Below, piece by piece: positions 9,840-18,455 of a stretch of 64,000 bases of DNA. Position numbers and translations under genes: made by a program. Each line of letters opens with the position of its first letter. The stretch's first letter is position 1. A model generated the notes under the pieces. That model ran no database searches. It was not told where the DNA came from and was given only the letters and a program-made list of their open reading frames with translations. Source of the DNA: Hydrogenophaga sp. Root209 (GTDB lineage: Bacteria; Pseudomonadota; Gammaproteobacteria; Burkholderiales; Burkholderiaceae_C); NCBI RefSeq assembly GCF_001428625.1, contig NZ_LMIE01000029.1, positions 245,614 to 309,613 of the forward strand, given 5' to 3'.

Positions 9840-11510
9840 ATGCACGTGAACACCAGATTTCGCCAATGGATCGCCATCTTCACCGTCCTGCTGTCGGCTT
9901 GCGGCGGAGGAGATGGCGACGTCAACACCGACAACGTGGGTGGCGACGGCAACAACGGTTTTGGACCGTTGGCCACACTCGACATCACCGTGCCGGGCAT
10001 CAAGACGCTGCTGCTGTCCTGGCCCGACGCCACGGGAGAAACCGGCTATCGGGTTTTCGAACAACTTGAGGGCTCCCTTGCTGCGGTGGAGGTAGCCAGC
10101 CTTCCAGCCAACACAACACAACACGCGCTGAGCGTGCTCCTGCCCGAACGCCTGAATGCGCGCTACAGCATTCAGGCCTGCAACGCCGCTGGGTGCGTCG
10201 CCTACTCCTCGGTCACCACCGTCACCACCGCCGCTCTCAACCAGGCCACCGGCTATTTCAAGACAACCGCGAACGCCTTCCTGGGGGACAGCGTGGTCTT
10301 GTCGGCCGACGGCAGCACCCTGGCCATGGGCGTGCCCAACGACAAGAGCGTGGCTGGCGACCCCAACGATGTCTCTGCGCCTGCCAGCGGCGCGGTGCTT
10401 GTATTCACCAAAGGCCCGGCAGGCTGGGTGCTGCAGCAGTTCATCAAGGCCGCGGTGCCCACAGTAAACGCCAGGTTCGGTTCGTCACTGGCCATCTCGG
10501 CCGATGGCATCCGCATGGTCATTGCCTCTGGTCTCCCGCGCAAGGTTCATGTGTTCGAGCGCGTGGGCAGCCACTGGGCCCAGGAAGAGGTGCTGCCGGA
10601 CCCTCAGCCTCTGCTCCTGCTCGCCTTCGGCTCCCCGCTGGCGCTGGCGGGCGACGGCAACACACTGGCGGTGCGGGCCTCCGGTTCGGCGGGTCAGTTC
10701 AACGTCGTGTACGTGTACACACGAAGCCCCCTGGGGTGGCAGGACCCACCCGCAGCATTGGTGTCCGATCAGGACCACGACCGCTACGGGGATGCGCTGG
10801 CGCTGTCCACCTCGGGAGACACCCTGCTCGTCGGCGCACCCTTTTCCACAGCAGATGCGCCGCCGGATGCACCGGGCGTGGTGCATGTTTTCACCCGCAC
10901 GGCGGGGGTGTGGAGCCATCAGACCCGCCTGACAGCATCCAACGCGGGCATCGGCGATGGCTTCGGGACCAGCGTGGCTCTCTCGGGCGACGGCCTCACC
11001 GCCGCCGTCGGCGCCAAATTTGAAGACAGCCCCGCTCTGGACATTGATGGGGATCAGGGCAATGGGCGACTCAACAGCGGCGCCGCCTATGTTTTTGTCT
11101 TCAACGCTGGAGCATGGACGCAACAGGCCTACATCAAGGCGTTCAATGCCAGTGAGTTCGACGAATTCGGTCATGCGCTGAGCCTGTCGGCCGACGGCAA
11201 CACGTTGGCCGTGGGTTCTCCGGATGAAGACGGATCGAGGCAAGGGTTGGGGGTGGATCAGGACGACACCAGCATCAGAGCGGGAGCGGTCTACCTCTTC
11301 CGCCGCGATGGAACGGCATGGCGCGCAACACGCTACATCAAGGCGCCCAATGCCGAAGATGGAGACGCATTCGGCACCAGCCTTGCGCTATCGGGCGACG
11401 GTCAGACTCTGGCGGTCCTGGCGGAGGGCGAAGACAGTACGGCCACCGGCATCGGTGGCGATCAGTCCGACAACACGACCAGTGGCAGCGGAGCGGTCTA
11501 CCTGTACTGA
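9840..11510 (+). CDS. Predicted lipoprotein with FN3-like domain and seven-bladed FG-GAP propeller
   Basis: A 556-residue product. A lipoprotein signal with lipobox LLSAC is followed by a Gly/Asp/Asn-rich linker, a fibronectin type III-like domain (about residues 45-130, with TLLLSWPDATG and YSIQACNAAGC), and seven repeats of the type FGxSLALSxDGxTLAVG: FLGDSVVLSADG, FGSSLAISADG, FGSPLALAGDG, YGDALALSTSG, FGTSVALSGDG, FGHALSLSADG and FGTSLALSGDG. Seven blades match an integrin-alpha-like beta-propeller. A surface or periplasmic binding role is likely but the ligand is unknown. The start at 9840 gives a compact signal peptide; the frame also opens at 9795. It converges on the chaperone gene with 7 nt between stops and splits the formate cluster in two. 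Confidence 0.85.
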   Translation: MHVNTRFRQWIAIFTVLLSACGGGDGDVNTDNVGGDGNNGFGPLATLDITVPGIKTLLLSWPDATGETGYRVFEQLEGSLAAVEVASLPANTTQHALSVLLPERLNARYSIQACNAAGCVAYSSVTTVTTAALNQATGYFKTTANAFLGDSVVLSADGSTLAMGVPNDKSVAGDPNDVSAPASGAVLVFTKGPAGWVLQQFIKAAVPTVNARFGSSLAISADGIRMVIASGLPRKVHVFERVGSHWAQEEVLPDPQPLLLLAFGSPLALAGDGNTLAVRASGSAGQFNVVYVYTRSPLGWQDPPAALVSDQDHDRYGDALALSTSGDTLLVGAPFSTADAPPDAPGVVHVFTRTAGVWSHQTRLTASNAGIGDGFGTSVALSGDGLTAAVGAKFEDSPALDIDGDQGNGRLNSGAAYVFVFNAGAWTQQAYIKAFNASEFDEFGHALSLSADGNTLAVGSPDEDGSRQGLGVDQDDTSIRAGAVYLFRRDGTAWRATRYIKAPNAEDGDAFGTSLALSGDGQTLAVLAEGEDSTATGIGGDQSDNTTSGSGAVYLY

Positions 11511-11517
11511 CCCTGTA

Positions 11518-12135
11518 TCAGACCAGCATGTCGAAACCCTGCGCCTCAACACCGACGAAGGCGTTGGTGAAGGCCGCCAGGGTGGCGTAGAACTTCGCTT
11601 TCGGATGGGCAACGATGGCCTCGCACATGGCCGGAACCCACGGCTGCACATGGGCGACGAAGAACTTCTGCTGTTGCGTGAGGTTGGCCACCTCGACGTC
11701 TTCGCCGGCGATCAGGTAGCGCATCACTTCGCAGACGTAGGCCACGTGGTCTTCGGTCTCGGGCATGGTGTCGTCGCGGCCGAGACCGAGCACAGCCAGA
11801 TCGCTGCGCAGCGCAGCCAGCGGCTTTTCGTTCAGGAATCCGCTGAGGTAGTGCGAGCCAAAGACGTAAACCTCGGGCTTGCCCACGCCGCCGAAGAGCG
11901 CGTTGTATTCGGCCACTGCGCCCGCGTCGTCCAGCTCGCGCGCGGCGGCCACCACGTCGCGCCAGGGTTCTTCCAGAAAACCACCGGCGGCGGGCGCTTC
12001 GGTCACGGCCACGCGCAGTTGGGCCATGAGCTCGGGCGAGGGCGGCGCGTAGTACAGCGCGGCCAGCAGACCATAGACCTCGGCGCGGGCGGTTTCTTCG
12101 TCCAGGGTGGACGTGATCGGAATGGCGTTGTTCAT
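11518..12135 (-). CDS. TorD/DmsD-family redox enzyme maturation chaperone
   Basis: A 205-residue, mostly helical protein. The segment EVYVFGSHYLSGFLNEKPLAALRSDL near the middle and the following PETEDHVAYVCEVMRYL match the TorD-like pattern, where the conserved ExDHxxxxxEfM motif is typical. Such chaperones bind the Tat signal or apo-form of molybdenum enzymes during cofactor insertion. The natural client here is the Tat-exported formate dehydrogenase alpha subunit encoded about 6 kb away. The start ATG at 12135 lies 14 nt after the polyferredoxin stop; the open frame continues upstream to 13173 only as a shadow of that gene. Confidence 0.88.
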   Translation of the reverse strand: MNNAIPITSTLDEETARAEVYGLLAALYYAPPSPELMAQLRVAVTEAPAAGGFLEEPWRDVVAAARELDDAGAVAEYNALFGGVGKPEVYVFGSHYLSGFLNEKPLAALRSDLAVLGLGRDDTMPETEDHVAYVCEVMRYLIAGEDVEVANLTQQQKFFVAHVQPWVPAMCEAIVAHPKAKFYATLAAFTNAFVGVEAQGFDMLV

Positions 12136-12149
12136 GGCTTCGTCGGAAT

Positions 12150-14249
12150 TCACAAATCGGTGATGCGGGTCTCGCCCGGATTGGAGTACAGGTCCACCAC
12201 GCGGCAGTCGCCGCACATCTTCAGGCGTTCCAGCGCTTCGCCCTGAAACATGGAATGGCCCGAGAGCTTGCCGAGCATGACCTCGATGCCCTTGAGGGTG
12301 CCGAAGGGTTTGGCGCAGCGGATGCAGTGGTAGGGCTGGGCTTCGTTGAGCACACGCAACTGCTTGCGCTGTTCGCCGAGCAACAGGCGCGGCTGCAGGG
12401 TGATGGCGTCTTCCGGGCAGGTGCTGGCGCACAGGCCGCACTGCACGCAGTTCTTCTCGATGAAGCGCAGTTGCGGGCGTTCGGTGTTGTCCTGCAAGGC
12501 ACTGGCCGGGCAGGCGCTCACGCAGCTCAGGCACAGCGTGCAGGTGTCCTTGTTGACCGCGATCGTGCCCAGCAGCGAGGCGCCGGGCAGCGCGATGGCT
12601 TCCATCGCCGGGCGCTGGGCGGCGCTGTCCTGCAGCAGGTGGTCGATGGCCAGCTCGACGGTGGCGCGCTTCTCCGCCTGAATGGCAAAGGTGGCACGGC
12701 GCTTGACGGTCTGCGCCGGGGCTTGCACGAGTGCGGCGTCCAGGGCCTGGATGTCGTTGACCTCGATCAGGCGGAAGTGGTGTCCGCTGTAACCCAGGCC
12801 GAGCACCAAGGCCTGGGCCACCGCCATCTGCTCGCGCACCGCCTCGCGGTACTGCGGCGCTTCTTCGCCGGTCATGAGCACCCAGACCTGCGAGGCACCG
12901 TAGGCAAAGGCCGAGAGCCACACGTCCAGGCCGATGGACGCCGTGTGCCACAGCGGCATCGGAATCACGCGCGCGGGCACGCCGCGAAAGGCCTTGTCCA
13001 TCGATGCCACGCGGCCCAGTTCGTTGACGAGCGCCGTACCAGCTTCCTGACTGTGCAACAACAGCACAGCGTTCTGTCCGCCGGCCTTGGCGTAGGTGGC
13101 CAGCAGGGTGCGCAGCTTCACGCCCTGCTCGCTCGCACGCGGGTAGGCGTACGACAGTGCGCCGGTCGGGCACACGGTGGTGCAGGCGCCGCAGCCCACG
13201 CAGAGGTTGGGGTTGACGACGATCTGGTTGCGCTTGAGGTCGCTGCTGATGGCCAGCGCCGAGCAGATCTCGACGCAGGCGTTGCAGCCCACGGTTTCGT
13301 TGCGGCCGTGCGCGCAGAGCTTCTGTTTGTAGGTGAAGAACTTGGGCTTCTCGAACTCACCCACGAGTTCGCGCAGCTTGAGCGCGGTGGCCATGCCGGC
13401 GGCGTTGTCGATACCGCTGCCCAGATGAAAGTAACCCTGTGGGTGGGCATGCTGCTTGAATGCTGGTTCGGCCCGGAGGTCGAGCACCACGTCGAACTTC
13501 TCACTGTGGTCTTGTGCGTCGCGCTGGAAGTTGATCGCGCCCACCGCTTCGCAGGCCTTCACGCAGGCGCGGTGGTTGTTGCACTTGTCGAGGTCGATCT
13601 GGTAGTCCAGACCGATGGCGCCTTCCGGGCAGACGGCCACGCAGGCGTTGCAGCGCGTGCAGAGGTCCAGGTCGATCGGGTTGCTGGTGGTCCAGTCCAC
13701 CGTGAACGCGCCGAGCCAGCCGCGCACTTCCCCGATGTCGCCAGCGATCACGGGGTAGCGGCGGGTCTGCATGCCCCTGCCACCGGTGGACATGAGGCTG
13801 ACTTCCAGCGTGTCGGACACCAGATCGGCCACGCGCTCGGCATCTTGCAGCGCACCGATGATCAGCAGGCGGCCCGCGCTCTTGTAGGTGACGGTGGGCA
13901 CCGGCTCGGCATCGGGCAGGCGGGCGGCGGCCAGCAGGGCGGCCATCTTGGGCGTGGCGTCTTTGGCTTCACGGCTCCAGCCGCCGGTTTCGCGGATGTT
14001 GACGAACTTGATCGGCCGCACGTCGAGCGACACCGCGCCCTCGGTCTGTTCGGAGAGTTCGGTGAAGAGGCGGCTCTCCTGGGTGCAGGCAACCACCAAA
14101 TCGTCGTTGCTGCGCACGGCGCGCTGGAACGCGGGGGCGTCGCGGCGGCACAGCGTGGTGTGAACGGTCAGGTCTTCATCCAGGGCCTCGCCCAGAACCC
14201 GGGGGTTCAGGGGCATGGTCTGGTTGCAATTGCAGATCAGCGTGGTCAT
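12150..14249 (-). CDS. Large multi-cluster 4Fe-4S polyferredoxin of the formate dehydrogenase accessory set
   Basis: A 699-residue protein beginning with the Cys-bearing ICNCNQTMPL. Several ferredoxin-type cysteine groups are visible in pairs: CTRCNACVAVCP with CNNHRACVKACE, CNACVEIC with CVGCGACTTVCP, and CTLCLSCVSACP with CVQCGLCASTCP, giving room for about six [4Fe-4S] clusters. Additional CIRC and CGDC pairs lie near the C-terminus. There is no signal peptide, so it is cytoplasmic. Genes of this kind sit with DUF3305/DUF3306 and a TorD-like chaperone next to betaproteobacterial formate dehydrogenases; an electron-transfer or assembly role is inferred. Its start overlaps the end of the DUF3306 gene by 74 nt. 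Confidence 0.85.
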   Translation of the reverse strand: MTTLICNCNQTMPLNPRVLGEALDEDLTVHTTLCRRDAPAFQRAVRSNDDLVVACTQESRLFTELSEQTEGAVSLDVRPIKFVNIRETGGWSREAKDATPKMAALLAAARLPDAEPVPTVTYKSAGRLLIIGALQDAERVADLVSDTLEVSLMSTGGRGMQTRRYPVIAGDIGEVRGWLGAFTVDWTTSNPIDLDLCTRCNACVAVCPEGAIGLDYQIDLDKCNNHRACVKACEAVGAINFQRDAQDHSEKFDVVLDLRAEPAFKQHAHPQGYFHLGSGIDNAAGMATALKLRELVGEFEKPKFFTYKQKLCAHGRNETVGCNACVEICSALAISSDLKRNQIVVNPNLCVGCGACTTVCPTGALSYAYPRASEQGVKLRTLLATYAKAGGQNAVLLLHSQEAGTALVNELGRVASMDKAFRGVPARVIPMPLWHTASIGLDVWLSAFAYGASQVWVLMTGEEAPQYREAVREQMAVAQALVLGLGYSGHHFRLIEVNDIQALDAALVQAPAQTVKRRATFAIQAEKRATVELAIDHLLQDSAAQRPAMEAIALPGASLLGTIAVNKDTCTLCLSCVSACPASALQDNTERPQLRFIEKNCVQCGLCASTCPEDAITLQPRLLLGEQRKQLRVLNEAQPYHCIRCAKPFGTLKGIEVMLGKLSGHSMFQGEALERLKMCGDCRVVDLYSNPGETRITDL

Positions 14250-14814
14250 CGTGGGGGTCCGGTGTCTCGGGGACGGGGGGATCGTTGTGGTCGTCTGGCA
14301 AGGCCTCGCCAGCTTCGGGTGCGGCGTCAGTGGTCTCGGTTGGGGGCGCTGCGGCCGCGGCGGCGGCTGGTTTCTCTTCGTTCGGATCGTCCACCAGTTT
14401 CAGGAACTGCGCACCCACCATCTTGGCCATGTCCGCAGCCGAGAGCGGGCTCGGCTGGGAGTAGTCGTCGATGTAGATGTCCAGCCCGTCCATGATGTTG
14501 TAGCGCGGGTCGGTGAAGAGTTTCTTCACCGCCGCATTGCGCACGTCGGGTGACACGCTGCGGGCCACGAAGGCCGAATAATCGGATTCAGGCGTGAGGC
14601 GGGCCACGTCATCGAGCGTGAGCGCGGGGGGCGCTTCGGGCGGCTGCTCGGTCGATGGAATGACGGGCGCGGGCGCCGCAACGGCTGCGGGCAGCACGAC
14701 TGCAGCGGCCGGGACCGGTGGCTCGGCCGACAGCGGTTCGCCGGTGCGCACCTGCACCTTGCGGCGCGACCAGCGCGAAAAGAAATTGTTGTCGTCGTCC
14801 GTGGCCATGGTCAC
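14176..14814 (-). CDS. DUF3306 family protein, formate dehydrogenase accessory
   Basis: A 212-residue product. The N-terminus has the FFSRWSRRK motif typical of DUF3306, followed by a Pro/Ala-rich linker, a conserved block around LTLDDVARLTPESDYSAF and PDVRNAAVKKLFTDPRYN, then DGLDIYIDDYS, and an acidic His/Asp/Pro-rich tail. The function is unknown; the family co-occurs with formate dehydrogenase genes. The start is uncertain: GTG at 14814 overlaps the upstream TGA as GTGA, and ATG at 14808 is two codons later. The last 24 codons overlap the polyferredoxin gene in another frame. Confidence 0.82.
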   Translation of the reverse strand: MTMATDDDNNFFSRWSRRKVQVRTGEPLSAEPPVPAAAVVLPAAVAAPAPVIPSTEQPPEAPPALTLDDVARLTPESDYSAFVARSVSPDVRNAAVKKLFTDPRYNIMDGLDIYIDDYSQPSPLSAADMAKMVGAQFLKLVDDPNEEKPAAAAAAAPPTETTDAAPEAGEALPDDHNDPPVPETPDPHDDHADLQLQPDHAPEPPGSGRGPG

Positions 14815-15446
14815 TGTCCCGCAGGTCCACCACCGCCGCGCCGCTTTTCAGTCGTCACGCGCACGGGCTGGCCAAAACGGTCGGTCAAGGGTTTGAAGCT
14901 CTCGGGGCGCTGGCGGCGCTTGGGCTCGGGCTGGTAGGTGACGTCCACGAAGCCGCGCAACCAGTCCACCACCTCGGGCGCCGCGGGCACCTGGTCCACG
15001 CGCTCCTGTGCGTCGAGCCAGCGACCGGCATCGTGGTAGCTCAGCGTGACGATCTGCGGCACAGCCATGGGCTCACCGTCGAGCAGGCGCTCTTCATCGG
15101 CACGCCAGAACACCCAGAAGCAGGGATTCGGACTGTTGAGGTTGAGGAAATAGCCTTCGGCGTCGTCGCGAAACAGCATCACGCGAAAACGGGGGAACAA
15201 CCAGTGGGTGGTGGTGCCGTCATCTGCGGGGGCATCGACGGGTTCGACCGCCTGCGGCTCGTGGTCGTGCTCCACACCTTCGGGCCCGGTTTCGTCCGGG
15301 CTGCCGCGCAACAACACGTCGCCCAACACCCAGCGAAACGGCTGCCAGCGGCTCATGGGGCCACTCACAGGCTCACGCCGCATCACCACGTCCACCTCGA
15401 TGGCGGGCCGGCTGGGGGCGGAGGGCGACATATGTTCAGTCTTCAT
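14811..15446 (-). CDS. DUF3305 family protein, formate dehydrogenase accessory
   Basis: A 211-residue product of the DUF3305 type. The typical block near the start (VDVVMRREPVSGPMSRWQPF and the following RWVLGDVLL) is present, followed by an acidic insert, then LFRDDAEGYFLNLNSPNPCF with VFWR, and a C-terminal part with TLSYHDAGRWLDAQERVD. The family is found beside DUF3306 and formate dehydrogenase genes; its activity is not known. I use ATG at 15446; ATG at 15431 is an alternative, and the open frame to 15638 is not supported because it runs into the boxA 3' end. It is the first gene of the accessory set. Confidence 0.8.
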   Translation of the reverse strand: MKTEHMSPSAPSRPAIEVDVVMRREPVSGPMSRWQPFRWVLGDVLLRGSPDETGPEGVEHDHEPQAVEPVDAPADDGTTTHWLFPRFRVMLFRDDAEGYFLNLNSPNPCFWVFWRADEERLLDGEPMAVPQIVTLSYHDAGRWLDAQERVDQVPAAPEVVDWLRGFVDVTYQPEPKRRQRPESFKPLTDRFGQPVRVTTEKRRGGGGPAGQ

Positions 15447-15552
15447 AGGAAGACCGCAATGTAAGCCATCCCACCGGGGCTGGCGCGACACCGCGCGCTT
15501 CCCCCCGCCCCGGGCTGCAGATTGCGCGGGCAAACCCTGAGGCCAAAGGACC

Positions 15553-16845
15553 TCAGTATGTTTCCAGGTGAAGACGACCTTCGCGTTTGAGGGCTGTACC
15601 GAGGTCGTCCCAACTGAGTCCGGCGCCTTGGGCCACATCGCGCAAGGCCAGCACCACGCCCTCTTCCATGCTCTTCAAGCCACACACATAGAAGAAGGTG
15701 TTGGGGTCTCGCAGCAACGCGGCCAGGTCGGCCGCGCGCTCGCGCATGGCGTCCTGCACATAGCGCTTGGGTGCGCCTGGCGTGCGGCTGAACGCGAAGT
15801 TGGTGTCGATGAAGTCCTTGGGCAGGTTCTGCAGCGGGCCGAAGTACGGCAGTTCCTCCTGCGAGCGCGCGCCGAAGAACAGCATGAGCTTGCCGCCCTC
15901 GAACTTGCCCGAACCCCGCAGGCGGCGGCGCCACTCGGTCATGGCGCGCATCGGGGCGCTGCCGGTGCCGGTGCAGATCATCACGATGTTCGAGCGCGGG
16001 TGGTTGGGCATGAGGAAGCTGGTGCCGAACGGGCCGATCACCTCCACCGTGTCACCCACCTGGAGGTCGCACATGAAATTGCTGGCCACACCGCGCACCG
16101 GTTGACCCTGGTGGTCTTCCAGCACGCGCTTGATGGTGAGCGACAGGTTGTTGTGACCCACGCGCTCGCCGTTGCGCGGACTGGCAATGCTGTACTGGCG
16201 CGCATGGTGCGGCTTGCCTTTGGCGTCCACACCGGGCGGGATCACACCGATGCTCTGCCCCTCGAGCACCGGGAAGGGCATGGCACCGAAGTCGAGCACC
16301 AGGTGGTGCGTGTCGTAGTCGCTGCCAGCCGTCTTGCCCACTTCGGTGACACGCAGGTTGCCCACCACGGTGGCGGTCACGGTTTTCTGCGCGGCCTTGG
16401 GGCCGTACAGGTTGGTGTAGGCGTGTGCAGCGGACCAGGGCGGCAGCGTGGCGCCGTAGCTGCTGGCCACGAAGGCCTGTTCACCGGGGATCGGGCTGGC
16501 GGGGGCCTGGACGGGCTCGGCCCGAACGGTGCTGCCTTCGACGGCCGTCAGGCCCTCCAGCTCTTCAGGCGGCAACTCGGGCGGGAGCTCGTCCCAGGTG
16601 AGCTGCTCTTCGGGTGTGTAGGCGCGCACCAGGGGCATGGTGCGCCAGTTGTCGATGGAGCCGGTGGGGCATGGCGAGATGCAGTCCATGCACAGGTTGC
16701 ACTTCGAGGCATCGACCACGTAGTTGCGCGAATCGTGCGTGATCGCCTGCACCGGGCAGATCGCTTCGCAGGTGTTGCAGCGGATGCAGATCTCGGGATC
16801 GATCAGGTGCTGCTTGATGACAGCGAGTTCGGCTGGGGCGTTCAT
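15553..16845 (-). CDS. boxA: Benzoyl-CoA 2,3-epoxidase reductase component BoxA
   Basis: Reductase that passes electrons from NADPH to BoxB for ring epoxidation of benzoyl-CoA. The 430-residue protein has an N-terminal pair of [4Fe-4S] motifs ([12 protein letters not shown] and [12 protein letters not shown]), a linker, then a ferredoxin-NADP reductase-like part with the FAD motif RQYSIAS and the NADP motif [10 protein letters not shown], ending in the family-typical aromatic residue (ETY). ATG at 16845 follows GGAG; the frame extends to 16896 without support. It is the third gene of boxC-boxB-boxA, separated from boxB by 144 nt that hold a dispersed repeat. Confidence 0.96.
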   Translation of the reverse strand: MNAPAELAVIKQHLIDPEICIRCNTCEAICPVQAITHDSRNYVVDASKCNLCMDCISPCPTGSIDNWRTMPLVRAYTPEEQLTWDELPPELPPEELEGLTAVEGSTVRAEPVQAPASPIPGEQAFVASSYGATLPPWSAAHAYTNLYGPKAAQKTVTATVVGNLRVTEVGKTAGSDYDTHHLVLDFGAMPFPVLEGQSIGVIPPGVDAKGKPHHARQYSIASPRNGERVGHNNLSLTIKRVLEDHQGQPVRGVASNFMCDLQVGDTVEVIGPFGTSFLMPNHPRSNIVMICTGTGSAPMRAMTEWRRRLRGSGKFEGGKLMLFFGARSQEELPYFGPLQNLPKDFIDTNFAFSRTPGAPKRYVQDAMRERAADLAALLRDPNTFFYVCGLKSMEEGVVLALRDVAQGAGLSWDDLGTALKREGRLHLETY

Positions 16846-16905
16846 GGCAAGTCTCCGAAATATCAAGAGACAGTGTAGGAGCGAGGGGACATTCAACCAA
16901 GGTCG

Positions 16906-16980
16906 CCGCGGAACTGGCTTTGCCAGGCCGCAGGCGACGCCCCCTTGAGGGGGTGACGCGCCGCAGGCGCGGCGCGGGGG
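16906..16980. repeat. Dispersed GC-rich repeat, copy 1
   Basis: About 75 nt between boxB and boxA. It begins CCGCGGAACTGGCTTTGCCA and ends in a GC-rich hairpin-forming part. An inverted copy lies at 34039-34110, with only a few substitutions and small indels between them. Confidence 0.75.
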
Positions 16981-16989
16981 TGGACCGGG

Positions 16990-18417
16990 TCAAGCGAAGC
17001 GAATGTATTCGAAGTCCACCGGCTGGCGGTTGACACCCATGACCGGTGGCGCGATCCAGTTGGCAAACTTGCCAGGATCGACCACACGGCCCATCAGGCT
17101 GGCCACGAAGGCGCGGTCCGACTCGCTGGGCAGCCAGTTGTCGCGGTTGGCGGCCCATTCCGACTCGGAGATCACGCGGCCGTCAGGTGCGACCTTCACG
17201 CCCTTGAGCAAGCCGATGTTGCGGTGGAATGCCTTGTGCGGCACGGTCAGGCGCACGGGGATGCCGGCCTTCTCGATCACCTTGTTCCAGCGCTCCACGC
17301 CACCCACGCTGTCCTTGATGTAGTCGTCGCGCAGCACTTCGTTGAGTGCGTTGAGCATCGGCACTTCTTTCTCCACCAGCTGGCCGTTCTGCACGTTGAG
17401 CACGCGGTAGGTCTGGCCCTTGAGCACGTGGTCGTCCATGCGCTTGCCTTCTTCGTAGCGCCCTTTGAGGCCGGTGGAATAGAAGGTGGCGGCGTTGCTC
17501 GACTCGTCGGCGCCGAACAGGTCGATGGTCACCGAGAAGTGGAAGTTCAGGTAGCGCTGGAGGGTCGGCAGATCGATCACGCCGGCGGCGCGCAGCTTGG
17601 CCGGGTCGTCGGTCTTCAACTCGTTCATCACCTGGCAGGTGCGGTTGATCACGCGGCTCACACCGGACTCACCCACGAACATGTGGTGCGCCTCTTCGGT
17701 CAGCATGAACTTGGTGGTGCGGGCCAGCGGGTCGAAACTGCTTTCGGCCAGCGCACACAGCTGGAACTTGCCGTCGCGGTCGGTGAAGTAGGTGAACATG
17801 AAGAAGCTCAGCCAGTCGGGTGTTTCTTCGTTGAAGGCTTCCAGGATGCGGGGGTTGTCGGCGTTGCCGCTGTTGCGCTCCAGCAGGGCTTCGCCCTCTT
17901 CGCGGCCGTCCTTGCCGAAGTACTTGTGCAGCAAATACACCATGGCCCAGAGGTGGCGGCCTTCTTCCACGTTCACCTGGAACAGGTTGCGCAGGTCGTA
18001 TTGGCTGGGGGCGGTCAGGCCCAGGTGGCGCTGCTGCTCCACCGATGCGGGCTCGGTGTCGCCTTGGGTCACGATGATGCGGCGCAGGTTGGCGCGGTAT
18101 TCGCCAGGCACGTCCTGCCAGGCGGCTTCGCCCTTGTGGTCACCGAAGTGGATCTTGCGGTCCTGCTCGGCCGGGTTCAGAAAAATGCCCCAGCGGTAGT
18201 CGGGCATCTTCACGTGACCGAACTGCGCCCAGCCCTGCGGGTCCACGCTGACCGCGGTGCGAAGGTAGACATCGAAGTTCTGCGAGCCGTCCGGGCCCAT
18301 GTCGTCCCACCACTTCAGGTAGTTCGGCTGCCACTGCTCCAGCGCGCGCTGCAGCGTGCGGTCTTCGCTCAGGTTGACGTTGTTGGGAATTTTGTCGCTG
18401 TAGTCGATCGTGCTCAT
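16990..18417 (-). CDS. boxB: Benzoyl-CoA 2,3-epoxidase oxygenase component BoxB
   Basis: Diiron oxygenase subunit that forms 2,3-epoxybenzoyl-CoA from benzoyl-CoA and O2 with electrons from BoxA. The 475-residue length matches characterised BoxB. Carboxylate/histidine helices expected of a diiron site are visible, including VEEGRHLWAMVYLL and MLTEEAHHMFVGESG with its E-x2-H pattern. The N-terminus (IDYSDKIPNNVNLSEDR) and C-terminus (PVDFEYIRFA) are family-typical. It starts 38 nt after the boxC stop, in the same operon. Confidence 0.97.
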   Translation of the reverse strand: MSTIDYSDKIPNNVNLSEDRTLQRALEQWQPNYLKWWDDMGPDGSQNFDVYLRTAVSVDPQGWAQFGHVKMPDYRWGIFLNPAEQDRKIHFGDHKGEAAWQDVPGEYRANLRRIIVTQGDTEPASVEQQRHLGLTAPSQYDLRNLFQVNVEEGRHLWAMVYLLHKYFGKDGREEGEALLERNSGNADNPRILEAFNEETPDWLSFFMFTYFTDRDGKFQLCALAESSFDPLARTTKFMLTEEAHHMFVGESGVSRVINRTCQVMNELKTDDPAKLRAAGVIDLPTLQRYLNFHFSVTIDLFGADESSNAATFYSTGLKGRYEEGKRMDDHVLKGQTYRVLNVQNGQLVEKEVPMLNALNEVLRDDYIKDSVGGVERWNKVIEKAGIPVRLTVPHKAFHRNIGLLKGVKVAPDGRVISESEWAANRDNWLPSESDRAFVASLMGRVVDPGKFANWIAPPVMGVNRQPVDFEYIRFA

Positions 18418-18455
18418 GTTGTGCTTCCTCGGGTTCGGTGTCGGAGATGAATCAA

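Noticed and set aside
12255-14495. 746-codon plus-strand open frame
   Set aside because: Antisense shadow of the polyferredoxin gene.
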